A DNA stretch of 64,000 nt from positions 134,501-198,500 of the forward strand of contig CAUJNA010000476.1 in NCBI GenBank assembly GCA_963377175.1, read 5' to 3'. This stretch comes from Effrenium voratum (taxonomy: Eukaryota; Sar; Dinophyceae; Suessiales; Symbiodiniaceae). How positions within the stretch are numbered: position 1 is the stretch's first letter; every line of letters starts with the position of its first letter. Positions 22,175 to 34,196 of this stretch are shown piece by piece. The translations under genes were made by a program, and so were the position numbers. Below the pieces are notes generated by a model that did not search any database, was not told the DNA's origin, and was given only the letters and a program-made list of their open reading frames with translations.

Positions 22175-22265
22175 GTACTACAGCGCCTTGCCGCAGCAAA
22201 GCCCCGGGCTGCTGTCCAGCTATCCCCTGCAGGAGGCGGATCGTCGGAGCTTGCGAGGGGCCCAC
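22175..22265 (+). CDS. GH13-gene exon (YYSALPQQSPGLLSSYPLQE)
   Basis: Acceptor CTTGAG|G and donor GT (CAC|GTGTGG). One base in, phase 0 out. Ends ADRRSLRGAH. Open without a start codon. Confidence 0.6.
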
Positions 22266-22719
22266 GTGTGGGTCTGTGTTTTTTTTGGGAAGCCTTTTTT
22301 TGGTGGGTTTTGAGAGGAGCGTACAGAAAGCCACTTTCTGCCTTTTTGTGTTAGGGGGGAGTCGTTTTTGTTTGGCCTGGCCGACCTATGGGTCTGTCAT
22401 TTTGTTGGAAACCCGTTTTGACTGGGTGTGCGAGGAACATACGAGGAACACATGTCTTGTTCTTTTTCTTTCTTTTTTTTTTTTGGGGGGGGGGGTAATA
22501 TAAGGGTCTAAACAATCAGAATGGGATTCAGGGGGACTTTAAGACTAAATTCAGCGGCCATAGCCATAGCAACGTAGCTGCATAGTACAGACTTCTCAAA
22601 AAGCTGTAAGTTTGCTTTTATGCAGAAGCAATGCACCATAGCCTAATTCAAGTAGTTCCTGAAAGGAAACCTGGTCCCAACTCCTTCGAAGCGGCGCAAC
22701 TAGCTGCGGGCACCTACAG

Positions 22720-22788
22720 CCGAGCGATCCGATCGTGTTCCTTTTGGAGCGGCACGGGTTCTTTGCCCGGAGAGATATGGGCGGGTGT
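22720..22788 (+). CDS. GH13-gene exon (PSDPIVFLLERHGFFARRDM)
   Basis: Acceptor CTACAG and donor GT (TGT|GTGAAA). Twenty-three codons, phase 0 both ends. No family motif recognised. Confidence 0.55.
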
Positions 22789-22794
22789 GTGAAA

Positions 22795-22885
22795 CTAGGG
22801 AGCTCTCAAAAATGGTGGCTTCCCTGTTGGTTTCCCTTTTAAACCAACCAAAAACGGGTTCCCCCAAAAAAATGACACACCCAGT
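22795..22885. mobile_element. Inverted-repeat element, family E (representative)
   Basis: Carries AAATGGTGGCTTCCCTGTTG and GTTTCCCTTTTAAACCAACC, then AAAAAAATGACACACCC. Variants with the outer arm GTGTGTCTTTTTT...AAAAAATGACACAC occur near 9128, 25265, 26830, 31690, 37100, 39945, 48270 and 59609. The most abundant family in the window. Confidence 0.6.
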
Positions 22886-23409
22886 TCTGTGTCAACGAGA
22901 AAGACTCGGCAAACATATTCGGGTGGCCCGTCCTTTTTTTAGGCTGGCTCCTGGGAAACAGGTGGGACACCCACCATTTTGCATCCCCTAATTTAGAACC
23001 AACCCATATGTGTCCATAGTCAACCGACCATACTTTCAGTAACCAAGGCCCCAAAACGATCAATACTTTCTCTCATTGCCAGACTTAGCTTACCTTATTA
23101 TTTTTGCCTTTTCGGGTTCCATCATTTTACCTGTTCAACCAGCAACAGTTTACCTTTTTGAAGGGTGTCTAAGTCTGGTCATGCTTTGACTTCCCTTTAA
23201 ACACCTCCAAAAAGTGGGTTCTCAATCCAACAGATGCACCCGTGTTGTAATATGAAGCGACCCACTAGCCACCAGCTTGATCCTTTCCTAGCCGAAGGTT
23301 TCCCAGTTTCACCCTCTATATAAAACTCTTCTTGTTTGGTGAGCTACTTAAAACTCCAGGGTCACTTTGGCAGAGACCAGCTTGGTCTGCCAGAAAAAAG
23401 ACTGTCTAG

Positions 23410-23475
23410 GCGTACCACATCCGCAACACCGTGCTCATGGGCGGAGAACATGTGACTCGGAATGAGTTGCAACCG
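23410..23475 (+). CDS. GH13-gene exon (AYHIRNTVLMGGEHVTRNEL)
   Basis: Twenty-two codons between acceptor TCTAG|G and donor GTGAGG, phase 0 both ends. Consistent with both neighbours. Confidence 0.6.
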
Positions 23476-24620
23476 GTGAGGGACTTCTGTGTGCCCATAG
23501 GGGGGCCAAGAGGTCCACCATTGAGCTATCACGGGGGTACAGTAGTTCTCAGGCGCCCCCCCAAAAAATTGGGGACTGTTGATAGATAACAGGCTGTTTC
23601 TTTCTCCGGAGACGGGGCTTCAAAAAATGGCCCAGAGGGCTTGCCAACCGCTGGGGTCAGTCGCTGAGTCCCTGGAAGAAGGGACAAGGCTGCCAAATGG
23701 CAGGCGGCGTTTCTAGCTTTCTTGCAGGTCCTTGCGCTCTTTGCGTCTTTGCAGAGTAGGGCAGGGTTCCGAATTTTCAGGCGAGCGCCCTGTTGCTAAA
23801 GCTTTACTCCCTCTCCTTGGTACAAGAAAAACGCGGGCTCCACCTAGGTCTTCTTTTCGCCTCTCAAGACATTTCTGGCCGTTGTCAGTTTCGTTTTGGT
23901 GAGTAGTTGATGTGAGGCATTCCTTATCACCTGTGACGCAGGTTGATTCTGGTTGATTAACCCATTAATCCGGGTTCGTGCTAGGGTTGATTTATCCTTG
24001 GGGGGTGGGGGTGGGGGAGGGAGCGTTATGCTGCAGGAGAGCAGACATCAACTTGATATGCTACGCATTTCCAAATATTATACACAACTGTACGGCAAGG
24101 GACAGGACCTGGGGGGAGGATCGTGGCAAAGTCCTCTTGCAGAAACCAGAGAAGGAGAGCATGAACAATTCTCGCGTCGCCTCCGTTTAAGGCAGCGTCC
24201 CGGTTCTTGGCATGTGAAGGTTCTGTTGCTTTTTTTGCTGTGCCCACTTGTGAATTGGTCTGGGCTGCAATGAGTGACGTCTTTCGCGTGTCTTTGCTTC
24301 TTTGGGTCTCTGTTAATTTTGTGATGGGGGCTGCAAAGATCATGCCATTTAGCTCTTGGCTGCAAATGCAGGGGGTTAACATCAAACATACATGCACCCA
24401 GGCTTCCATCATAAATCTGTGTACAACCAAGGCATGTTTGTTTGTTTGCTTTTTTGTTTGTTTTGTGTTTCGTTTGGCATGTTGAATCACAGTCGATGAT
24501 TCTGCGTGCACCAAACTTTGTTCATGGTTTTCCTACAACGGATGAGCCAAAGTCAGCAGTGATTCGAGAGGATCCTCCGAGAAGGTTGCTTTGTTTTTTG
24601 TATTTTTGTTGGGATTCCAG

Positions 24621-24668
24621 GCCATGGACCTGTACGAGAACAAGAACACCTTCGAGGCCAACTCGTGC
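24621..24668 (+). CDS. GH13-gene exon (AMDLYENKNTFEANSC)
   Basis: Acceptor TTCCAG|G. A GC donor (TGC|GCGGGT) gives phase 0 and fits the 25900 exon; a GT at 24673 is the alternative. Sixteen codons. Confidence 0.55.
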
Positions 24669-25899
24669 GCGGGTGGGACGTGAGGAAGGAGCGTCTGAAG
24701 GGTCCCCCTGAAACTGGTCTCTTGATGTGCCTTTCGACAAGTGGATGGTACGGAAAAAAAGTAATGACGAGAGCCAAGCGGAGACCAGCGGAGGTCAAAA
24801 GCTGAGCTAAGGACACCTTGGAATGGGGTCAGGGATTTCTCTATGGGGCTCCCTTTGTAAATCTGAGGTTTACAAGCTTGACTCTGAAGCTTCTACCACG
24901 AGGATCGAGGTGCATAGGCCCAGATCGGCTCGGGAGCAGCTTTCAGGGAGGGTGCCTACAAGGGTCCGGGTTCTGGGGCTGGGCCCCGATACCACCTGAG
25001 CCTTAGGCTTAGGAAAACCAGGGAGCCTGGCAAGGCTTGTCTTAGAAAAAAGTAAAACAAATGCTACATGTTCCAATCCTGAGAATGAAACATGTCTGCG
25101 CGGTTCTAATGCTATAGACCTGAGCCTGCCCTCACAATGGGAGTTGCCCTGTGCCTTCTGGGCGAAGCCTTCAACCGTCGGGGCCTCAAATTCCAGTTTC
25201 TCAGCCCGCGAAATGCGCGGAGTTTGTTTTCCTTTCAGCACGAGTGCCAACTCTGAGAGCATATGGGTGTGCCCTCTCTTTTTTTGGGGCACCACCCCGA
25301 AAATTGTGGGTTTGTCTTTGGTTTCCCCCTTAAAATCACCGAACAAGGAGTACCCTCATCCCAACACGGAAGCCACCTCCAAAAAGGGGCTTTCCAATCA
25401 AACGAGACACGCGCACACAACAATCCGTATATCAAAGTCAAGTCGGAGTTATTGATGACCTGGGTTCCGAATCATTCGCCCGTTGAACAAGATTTTTGCC
25501 GAGCTCCTGAAGTTCAGATGAAGTTCAGTGTGGTACTTTTTGGGAGTTCCAGCCCGATTTTTCAACGGAAGCAGACTCAATTGTTGGGGGATGTGAACCC
25601 CTGGTTCTCGTCGGGGGTAGATGGGAAACCACCCTCTTCCTCCAAATCACAATGGTACCAAAAGCATGATACCAACTCTAAAAAGCACAACCTTTTGGGA
25701 AACATGTCGGATTTTCCGACTTGGACCCACAAAAAGTGGAATACTTTTTGCAGTGGGGTCGTGACAGCAACCAAGACTGGGATGCCCCGAAACTGACAAA
25801 ATGGGGACCCCGAAACCAGGCCCAAACAGCCCAAACAGCCCAAACACTGCCCGGCCCAAACGGCCCGATCCATCCATCGCCTCGCTTTCGCCTTCGAAG

Positions 25900-25994
25900 G
25901 CGGTGCAGCGCTCCCGGGAGGCCTTGAGCCGTGGCCAGCCCGCGCTGGCGCTGGCGGCCGCGGAGTGCCTCGGACAAATCGATCCGCTGAGCCC
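25900..25994 (+). CDS. Probable GH13-gene exon (AVQRSREALSRGQPALALAA)
   Basis: Acceptor TCGAAG|G and donor GT (CC|GTGACC). Continues AECLGQIDPLS. Thirty-one codons plus two bases with very high GC3. If the donor is not used, the frame stops at 25996. The last exon I can tie by phase to the GH13 chain. Confidence 0.5.
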
Positions 25995-26039
25995 GTGACC
26001 CGCGGAACCGACGCGACGTCCGGGCCGCGAGGCAAAGTA

Positions 26040-26152
26040 GGTCTCCCCAGCTAAGTGCCCGTTTACCTTTTTTTTGGGGGGAGGGTTGCCCTCCTAAAAT
26101 AGACTTACAGAAAAAGTTGGTACCCTTATTCTAACCTCTGGAGGACCTAGAT
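26040..26152. mobile_element. Inverted-repeat element, family L
   Basis: GTAGGTCTCCCCAGCTAAGTG at the left end and TCTGGAGGACCTAG at the right. The interior is shared with 16565 and 19650. Confidence 0.65.
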
Positions 26153-26259
26153 CAGGTATCCCTTAGTTGGTGGTTTGGACTGGTTTGGATTTGGATTCGA
26201 ACCCCTGGCGTTTGTGGAGGGTAAATGGGAAGTGGAGCGTAAATGGGAAACCACCCGAC

Positions 26260-26364
26260 CCCGTGCGACCGGTCGAACTTATCGGCCCGCGGCTGAGGTG
26301 TTGAGGGAAAGGAATTTGGAAAGTCCGGTTCGGTTTACAGGAACTTGGACATTCAACCGTCAGG
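26260..26364 (+). CDS. Possible exon(s)
   Basis: The frame RATGRTYRPAAEVLRERNLE is protein-like but no clear acceptor was found. A 24-nt micro-exon candidate (26341-26364) sits between TTTACAG|G and CAG|GTATCG. Confidence 0.25.
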
Positions 26365-27607
26365 TATCGTTTACATCGTCTCTTCACTGTTGTTTCCATG
26401 TCTTCGGGGTTTTCGGTTTTGTTTAAGTTTATCTGGGCTGCAAAAGAACCAAGTGCTTTTACTACCATACCAAGGGTTGGACAGCTGTGGGTGGATAGAA
26501 TCCAGGAAAAAACGCGTTTGGGATTGGCATTGTGATTATCCCAGTGTTTTTTAGTTTTATCCATCCCAACTGGTGCCATTTTGTGGAGATCTTGTCTATC
26601 CAGGCGACGCGATCAAAACGGGGTCCGGGGGGGGGCCCATGCACCGCCGCGTGAGACCTGTCTTGAACATAGGCTCCGGGAAGCAAGCGCCGAAGGGGAC
26701 ACTTTGAATCCGCGATGCCAGAGTTGTCTCCGAGTGCCGAGCAACAAGTGCAAAGGGCCTCACAATTTGCTTCGAATAGCTTTTGGTTCGGTAGAGGGAA
26801 ATGAAACCCCAAGCCCACGTTGAGGCCATGTCCCATGAAACAGCCTTCTTGGGCGTGTTGGCTTGTTTCATTTGGCTTGGACTTCCACAAAAAAAGAGCA
26901 ACGTGATGTTTTTGCGTTTGGTCGTCCTCGAGAAACCAAGCCCCAAAAGGGGCCTTGGTTTGCCTTGCCGACCTCGGCTTGCCCCTGTGCGGCCAGGCGG
27001 CCAGGCGGTGTCTCAAAAACGGAGGGGGACACCCTGATCTGTGCTCGTTTTTTGGTGGTTTTAAAGGGAAACCAAAACGAACACCACCATTGAAAAATCA
27101 CATCCCCTCGGTTTTGCAAGTGCTCAAAAGGTGAGCTGAAAGAGCTGTGTTCTTCATGTTCAGGGTTTTGACATGCAGCAGAACGGACGTTTTCAGATGG
27201 GTTAGGGCGGGTGAGGCGTCCGCATGAGCAACTCACAACATTGCTGGTCGACACAATGGTTCTTTCTCGAAACCAGATGTTAAGACCTCTTTTTCCCCCT
27301 CTTTTTTCCCCGGTTTTGTCAGGCCGTAAGACAATCCGTTTGCGGTTAGGGGAATCAGCGGGCCCCTCAAAGGCTTCGCCTTGATCTGCACCTTGCATTT
27401 CCAGGCATATTGCTTGTAGCCACCAAAGCAGCATACACCCCTTACACAAGTGGTACCAGTAGAGCCGTCGAAGCCGGTGGGCGGAAGTTTCAAAAGATAT
27501 AAAACACTATAGTATTGTTTCTCTTTCTTTTCGTGTTTTTTCTTCTTCTTGCTGTTTGTCAACCTTCTTCTTTCATTCATTATTTCTTTCATTCTGTCAT
27601 TATGTTA

Positions 27608-27612
27608 TGATT

Positions 27613-27672
<60 letters not shown>

Positions 27673-27715
27673 TTTTTTCTCCTTTCTTTCTTTCTCTCTT
27701 TCTTTCTGTCTTTTG
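27608..27715. repeat. (CTTT)n microsatellite
   Basis: About 16 perfect units, then degenerate ones. Part of composite element copy 2. Confidence 0.95.
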
Positions 27716-27779
27716 ATCTTTATCTTGTCACCTCTCTTTCTCTGCCTACTTAGCAATGTATCTAGCTACATATTTGTCT

Positions 27780-28385
27780 ATCTCTCTTTTTATATCTACC
27801 TATCTATCCATCCAGCCATCAATGAATTATCCTATCATCTATCCATCTATCTAATCTCTGTAGCCGTCCATCTATCTATCTGATCTATCTGATCTATCTG
27901 ATCTATCTGATCTATCTGATCTATCTGATCTATCTGATCTATCTGATCTATCTGATCTATCTGATCTCTCTGATCTATCTGATCTCTCTATCTCTCTATC
28001 TCTCTGATCTATCTGATCTCTCTATCTCTCTATCTCTCTGATCTATCTGATCTATCTGATCTATCTGATCTCTCTATCTCTCTATCTCTCTGATCTCTCT
28101 GATCTATCTGATCTATCTGATCTCTCAATCTCTCCATCTCTCCATCTCTCTATCTCTCTATCTCTCTATCTCTCTATCTCTCTATCTCTCTATCTCTCTA
28201 TCTCTCTATCTCTCTTCCTCTCTGTCTCTCTATCTCTCTATCTCGCTATCTATCTAGCCAGCCAGCCAGCTAGCTGGCTAGCTAGCTATCTATCTGTCCA
28301 TTCATCTATCCACCTACCTACCTACCTGCCTATCTATCTATCTATCTATCCATCCATCTATCTGTCTGTCTGTCTATCTATCTAT
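27780..28385. repeat. (CTATCTGAT)n and (CTCTAT)n microsatellite
   Basis: A 9-mer CTATCTGAT block (27878-27965) followed by mixed CTCTAT blocks, then CTAG and CTAC variants. Confidence 0.95.
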
Positions 28386-28751
28386 CTGTGCTCGATTTTC
28401 GGAACGCGCTGTGCCTGCCACCAAGTCCGCCTGACCTTGCAACAGTGCCACGCCCACGAAGTCTACGCATGACGTGAAGTGCTGCGCCTGCCACGCAAGC
28501 GAATGTGGCGACATCTTGCGCGCGTCGGTGCCAATGCCCCGGCTCCGAGCCTGCTCCGAGTGCTGTCCGAATGTGCTCTCCGAATGTGCTCCGACCACCC
28601 AACCCCGCAGAGGGTTGCATTTTGTAGAATTGTGTATTCCGCCACCACACGCGCAGGTTTTTTTTTTTGGCGCGCGCTGATTCTTTTGCGTGTCATTTGT
28701 AAGAGAGCCAGCTTTGAATTAGCTGGCATACTACGGACCCAAACTTGAAGG

Positions 28752-28769
28752 AGTATATATGTATATATA

Positions 28770-28818
<49 letters not shown>

Positions 28819-28826
28819 GTGTGTGT
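28752..28826. repeat. (TATG)n/(TA)n microsatellite
   Basis: TATATGTATATATAAATATA-type run directly after composite element copy 2. Confidence 0.9.
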
Positions 28827-28945
28827 GACCTTTTTTCGGGGAGCCCCCCAAATGGATGGTCTGGTCTCCTTACTTCCAGCCCCAGACTCCTTGGCACGTC
28901 TCCTCCCGCGCGCGCGAGTGGCGCAAGTGGCGCGTGGCTTGTGAG

Positions 28946-29077
28946 GTCCCAGCGGATGCGGCGGCTGCTGAGCCACGCGCCGGGGGAGCTGTGGCGCCTG
29001 CAGATCGCCATGGCCTGGAGCTTCACCTGGCGCGATCTGAGACCCGAGGGGCGGCGGGAGAGGAACCCCAGCTTCTG
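28946..29077 (+). CDS. Exon of unknown gene (SQRMRRLLSHAPGELWRLQI)
   Basis: Acceptor TGTGAG|G and donor GT (TCTG|GTCGGG). One base in, two out. Continues AMAWSFTWRDLRPEGRRE. Very high GC3. First of a phase-consistent chain 28946-33905. Whether it continues the GH13 gene is unknown. Confidence 0.6.
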
Positions 29078-29484
29078 GTCGGGGGGGGGGTAAATGGAAA
29101 ATCACGTAAGAACGGAGGGGAAGGAGTGGGTGCCTGATGGCTTGAAAAAGGCTCGAGTCGCTTCCCATTTAGCTTGAAAGTTTTCGGTCCCCATTTTTTC
29201 CCGGCTATTTGGGAACGGATAGTTGGACGGGCTTGGGGGAGAGTGACCAATCCAATCAGCGCCCAATTCAGGGCTCTTCAATGGGAAGGCTAGGCCCAAG
29301 GCTTCATTTTGAAGAGGACGTGGATCCCGTTCATCGCGCCAACTGGCTACCCTCCCACCAGCTAACATGGATTGGTGCACAGACCCTGTAGAAAGACGAC
29401 TTTCCTCTTGGAAAGGGCCTTTGCGCACTTCCATGTTAGTTGGTGGGAGGGTATTTGGCAAAGAATTTTTGGACTTTCGCTTTT

Positions 29485-29545
29485 TGGGAAACTTCCATTG
29501 GACCCACAAGAAGTTAAGCTTCTTGTAGAGGGGTCAACAGCAACC
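29485..29545. mobile_element. Dispersed repeat, family I
   Basis: TCCATTGGACCCACAAGAAG and GAGGGGTCAACAGCAACCA, shared with 57705-57775 and, diverged, 25700-25770. AGTTAAGCTTCTT makes a small palindrome. Confidence 0.5.
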
Positions 29546-29779
29546 AAGAAAACCTGAAGGGATGATGGGGGAAACAGATATAGATTTTGGGCCAAACGGA
29601 CAAAGCAACCTTTTTCACCAGACCAAAAGGAGGTTTCTGTGGTATGGCCAAAAAACTACGATCGTTCAAATCGTCGCCTTGTGAGCGCCCCTTGAAAGGG
29701 GAAGTCTCAGACCCCATTGGCCCAATTGGGCACGGCCGAAATGGTTCAACCTTGTGGCATCACTCTATCAGATTCTGCT

Positions 29780-29930
29780 GAGATACTGTGGATGGACGAA
29801 ATTTATTCTGTACCACGGTTCAGAAACCCTGGTTTGTGATGATTCCCCTGTAAATTCCAAGAAACGTTGTGGTTTCAACCATGGTTTCATTTCGTGGTGC
29901 GAAATGGATGTCGCAATCATCCACAGTGGG
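29780..29930. mobile_element. Inverted-repeat element, family B
   Basis: GATACTGTGGATGGACGAAAT at the left, GTTTCAACCATGGTTTCA inside, TCATCCACAGTGGG at the right. About 50 nt upstream of the 29981 exon. Confidence 0.7.
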
Positions 29931-29980
29931 GGTCACAACTCCGTCGCGTCTCACAGAGCACCCGACACGTCTCGCCGGAG

Positions 29981-30050
29981 GTACGGCATCCCGGATTTGG
30001 CCAGTGGCATCGAGCAGGGCCTGAACGGACTGTGCTACCGGAACGACCAG
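29981..30050 (+). CDS. Exon of unknown gene (YGIPDLASGIEQGLNGLCYR)
   Basis: Acceptor CCGGAG|G and donor GC (CAG|GCCCGG). One base in (making Trp with the TG of 29077), phase 0 out. Confidence 0.55.
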
Positions 30051-30536
30051 GCCCGGGACCGAAAAAGGGACCCTGTTGCCGACTGAGCCATCTAACCAAC
30101 CAGAACCCCCAATTTTGGCCAATGACCCGATTTTTGGAGGGTCATGGAGTCTACCTTGTTGGGCGTGTAGAACCAAGAGCCAATTTTGGGCTGAGGCAAA
30201 CTGGCGGTTTGAGGTTGCGACTTGAGTACCACAGCACAAGAGATGGCAAAGGCCAGACCGAGGTTTGCTTTGGATCAACCGCGCCTCTAGAAATTCCAGC
30301 AAACCTCACTTGCTGTGAGCCCCGGGTTTTGAACTGCTGCGGATGGACCAGATCCTAGTTGGTAGGCTTAGCATGGGGTTGCTTCCTTCCTAATTGGTGC
30401 CCATGGATTTTGTCCATCCACACGGTAGTGGATAGGAATGAACCACATGTTGGTTGGCCAACGGAACCTTCAAGGGGCCCAAAAGAGACGGCCCCCTGCG
30501 CTCTTTCAACGACATCAACTTTGGAATTCAATCCAG

Positions 30537-30615
30537 GAAGTGAGCGACTGGAAGCCGCCGTCGTGTACCCTGAGGGTCGTCCCCGATTGGCTGGAATGGA
30601 GTTTTGTGCTGCCCA
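30537..30615 (+). CDS. Exon of unknown gene (EVSDWKPPSCTLRVVPDWLE)
   Basis: Acceptor ATCCAG|G, phase 0 in. Donor GA (CCA|GACGTC) leaves one base. Continues WSFVLP. Confidence 0.5.
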
Positions 30616-30816
30616 GACGTCCATGGGGCATTTCTTGGGAGCCAGGAGGGGTACACCCTCAATGTGTGCTTCTAACTAAACTGCTGGACCCCCTTGTTTG
30701 GGCGGGTTGCGGAACCAAAAGAACACAACCGCTTTTGGGGTTCCCTTATTTTGGAATTTTGATAAACCCTAGCAATCAACGGTGAGTGAAGGTCCCTTCA
30801 CCTTCAACCATACTGC

Positions 30817-30890
30817 GGATGGGCGCAATCCATTTCGCACCACCTAAGAAACCATGGTTGAAACCATAACAATAGTTGATATTTGCAGGT
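30817..30890. mobile_element. Family B element (partial)
   Basis: CATACTGCGGATGGGCGCAAT and AAGAAACCATGGTTGAAACC. The right arm is missing. Confidence 0.45.
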
Positions 30891-31563
30891 GCATTGAGTC
30901 ATTCCAGGGACACTCCCTATCAAGATTAGGGGTTGCCCTCAGATTGGTTCACATCACCAGGTTTTGATCGATCCTTGTGAGGTCCAATGTGCCTTTAACC
31001 AGGGAGCCTTTCAGAGCTACCAGGAGTTCTGTACAACATGGCAGAATCAGCGCCAGCGTGTGGTTTTTCTCCTCGACTCAATCGAGCCACAAATCAAAAC
31101 CGAGGTCAATGAAGGTTAGTAAGGGATACTCCCAACCATAAATGGGTGCCCTCGCCGCCTTTGGGATTCGGGAAGCATGGCTTTGATCGCTCAATTAGTG
31201 GCCATTTTTGCAGCTTCCAAACCTAGGTTTTCCTACAAACCTAGAGTCTCCGCGACCCTGAGAAAATGGGTTAATCCGAAAACCCTTACGTGGGTTGCAA
31301 TAACCCCCGAACTTGCTCTTGCGACCTCGGCAGGGTCCATCCGAGAAATTGCTCATGACCCCCAGTTGCCCATTGGCGCTGTTTTCCCTTCTTTTTTGGG
31401 AAGGGTTCCCTTTCAAGCTCAACCAACCCAAAAAAGGAACCCCCTTTTTCTCAAGGCCGCCATTCCCAAACCCTGGGTCATTCCCTATTAAGCACCATGT
31501 GTTTCGGCTTTGAGTGGTTTGGCGCGTCTCAAAACCCTTCCGTGGGCGTTTTTGAACTCACAG

Positions 31564-31649
31564 CGCTGTCCGAGGAGCGCATGGAGATGAAAAAGAAGAT
31601 GGAAGAGGAGCACATCCCAGGCGGAGCTCTCGGCGGATCGATCAATGGG
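31564..31649 (+). CDS. Exon of unknown gene, charged helix (LSEERMEMKKKMEEEHIPGG)
   Basis: Acceptor CTCACAG and donor GT (GGG|GTTCAT). Two bases in, phase 0 out. The same frame is open from an ATG at 31497 (CFGFEWFGASQNPSVGVFEL), so the exon may start further upstream. MEMKKKMEEEH is predicted helical or coiled-coil. Confidence 0.6.
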
Positions 31650-31802
31650 GTTCATATGTAGCGATATATGTATACATAACACATATATGGGTGTGTCTTT
31701 TTTAAGGGGATCCTCCCCCCTCCACAAAAACAAGACAATGGTGGTGTTCCTTTTGGTTGTCCTTGAACACCACAAGCAAAAAATACAAACTCATCTATAT
31801 AT

Positions 31803-33465
31803 ATGCATGCATGCACACACATACACATACACATACACATACACGTACCAATACACAAACACATACACATACACATGCACATACACATACACATACACAT
31901 ACACATGCACATACACATACATACGCACAGACACACAGACACACAGACACACAGACACACAGACACACAGACACACAGACACACAGACACACAGACACAC
32001 AGACACACAGACACACAGACACACAGACACACAGACACACAGACACACAGACACACAGACACACAGACACACAGACACACAGACACACAGACACACAGAC
32101 ACACAGACACACAGACACACAGACACACAGACACACAGACACACAGACACACAGACACACAGACACACAGACACACAGACACACAGACACACAGACACAC
32201 AGACACACAGACACACAGACACACAGACACACAGACACACAGACACACAGACACACAGACACACAGACACACAGACACACAGACACACAGACACACAGAC
32301 ACACAGACACACAGACACACAGACACACAGACACACAGACACACAGACACACAGACACACAGACACACAGACACACAGACACACAGACACACAGACACAC
32401 AGACACACAGACACACAGACACACAGACACACAGACACACAGACACACAGACACACAGACACACAGACACATACAGACACACAGACACACAGACACACAG
32501 ACACACAGACACACAGACACACAGACACACAGACACACAGACACATAGACACACAGACACACAGACACACAGACACACAGACACACAGACACACAGACAC
32601 ACAGACACACAGACACACAGACACACAGACACACAGACACACAGACACACAGACACACAGACACACAGACACACAGACACACAGACACACAGACACACAG
32701 ACACACAGACACGACAGACACGACACGACACACAGACAGACAGACAGACACGACACACAGACACACAGACACACACACACAGACACACAGACACACAGAC
32801 ACACACGCACACACAGACACACAGACACACAGACACACAGACACACAGACACACAGACACACAGACACACAGACACACAGACACAGACACACAGACACGA
32901 CACACAGACACACAGACACACAGACACACAGACACACAGACACACAGACACACAGACACACAGACACACAGACACACAGACACACAGACACACAGACACA
33001 CACACACAGACACACAGACACACAGACACACAGACACACAGACACACAGACACACAGACACACAGACACACAGACACACAGACACACAGACACACAGACA
33101 CACAGACACACAGACACACAGACACACAGACACACAGACACACAGACACACAGACACACAGACACACAGACACACACACAGACACACACACACACACATA
33201 CACACATACACACATACACACATACACACATACACACATACACACATACACACAGACACACATACACACATACACACATACACACATACACACATACACA
33301 CATACACACATACACACATACACACATACACACATACACACATACACACATACACACATACACGCATACACACATACACACATACATACATACATACATA
33401 CATACATACATACATACATACATACATACATACATACATACACACACACACATACATACACACAT
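31803..33465. repeat. (ACACAG)n satellite-like microsatellite with (CATA)n flanks
   Basis: Nearly perfect CACAGA hexamers from 31923 to about 33180, broken around 32710-32890 by CACGACA variants. Flanked by CATACA/CACATA arrays (31803-31922, 33195-33385) and (CATA)n (33385-33440). All six frames are open as THRHTDTQ or CVCVSVCL repeats, which are not genes. Confidence 0.98.
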
Positions 33466-33755
33466 GCATTTGGAATCATGCTACATCCAAGTTCACTGGG
33501 TATGGACTAGCATGTTTTCGCTTGAAAGCAACCGTTGCCGCAGTTTCGGCTGGACCATCAAGAAGCTTGTCACATTTGGCGGGGGGGGGGGGGGATGTTT
33601 TAAACAACAGCAAGCCTTGAAAGGGGTGAGTTGGCCATCTGCACTTCAACCAGCCTCTGAGGCAAACCGAGGGGATATCATGCATATATATATATATATG
33701 ATGTGTGTGTGTCCATGCATCTAGATTTACATACATATGGATATGTGTTGTGTAG

Positions 33756-33905
33756 ATCGGTCGAACTATCCTCGGGACAGCAGCTTCCCGGACTTTTCTC
33801 AGAATTCCCAACTGGTGGCACAACTTCGTGTGCGGACCACCTCCAAAAATGGCAGAACACCCGAGAAGAGGGATGCGAGGCCAAAAGCGGGCGTGTTTGG
33901 GTCAG
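33756..33905 (+). CDS. Exon of unknown gene (IGRTILGTAASRTFLRIPNW)
   Basis: Exactly 50 codons between acceptor TGTAG and donor CAG|GTATCA, phase 0 both ends. Continues WHNFVCGPPPKMAEHPRRGM and RGQKRACLGQ. Two other frames are also open across the exon, so the frame choice rests on phase with 31649. Confidence 0.5.
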
Positions 33906-34131
33906 GTATCATTTCGACATTTCCGTGATGGGTTTCACATCGGATGATGAGGCACACCTAAACCCAGGGGTTGTGAAATCAGCATTTTCTGGGTTGAAGT
34001 CGAGCTTGGGGCGTGGTTTCAAAGCGGCTCTATGCGGTTGGCTCACTGCACTTGGCTCTACGTATTTGATTCTGCGCAAGTGATTCGATTCTATGTAAGT
34101 TGGTCCAAGAATTCCGTGCGCCTTTTTGCAG

Positions 34132-34196
34132 CTCGAGGCGATGTGGCAGCCAGCATCCTGGCCAATTGCGACTACCAGGCAGCCCGCATCAGAAAA
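34132..34196 (+). CDS. Probable exon (RGDVAASILANCDYQAARIR)
   Basis: Acceptor TTTTTGCAG and donor GC (AAAA|GCTGAT). The frame shown needs one base from the previous exon. A phase-0 frame (LEAMWQPASWPIATTRQPAS) is also open, so the link to 33905 is uncertain. Confidence 0.45.

Larger units (their letters stand above)
27452..28735 (+). mobile_element. Composite satellite element, copy 2
   Basis: The head ACCAGTAGAGCCGTCGAAGC and GGTGGGCGGAAGTTTCAAAA is almost identical to 3595-3640. It is followed by (CTTT)n, CTAT/CTGAT/CTCTAT arrays, diverged GCGCCTGCCACG minisatellite units (28390-28500), and a tail CCACCACACGCGCAGG with AGCCAGCTTTGAA matching 5260-5340. Confidence 0.65.

Noticed and set aside
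31645..33620. Open frames of about 550-620 codons on both strands
   Set aside because: Pure translation of the ACACAG/CATA arrays ([16 protein letters not shown]). All six frames are open, with no codon bias.
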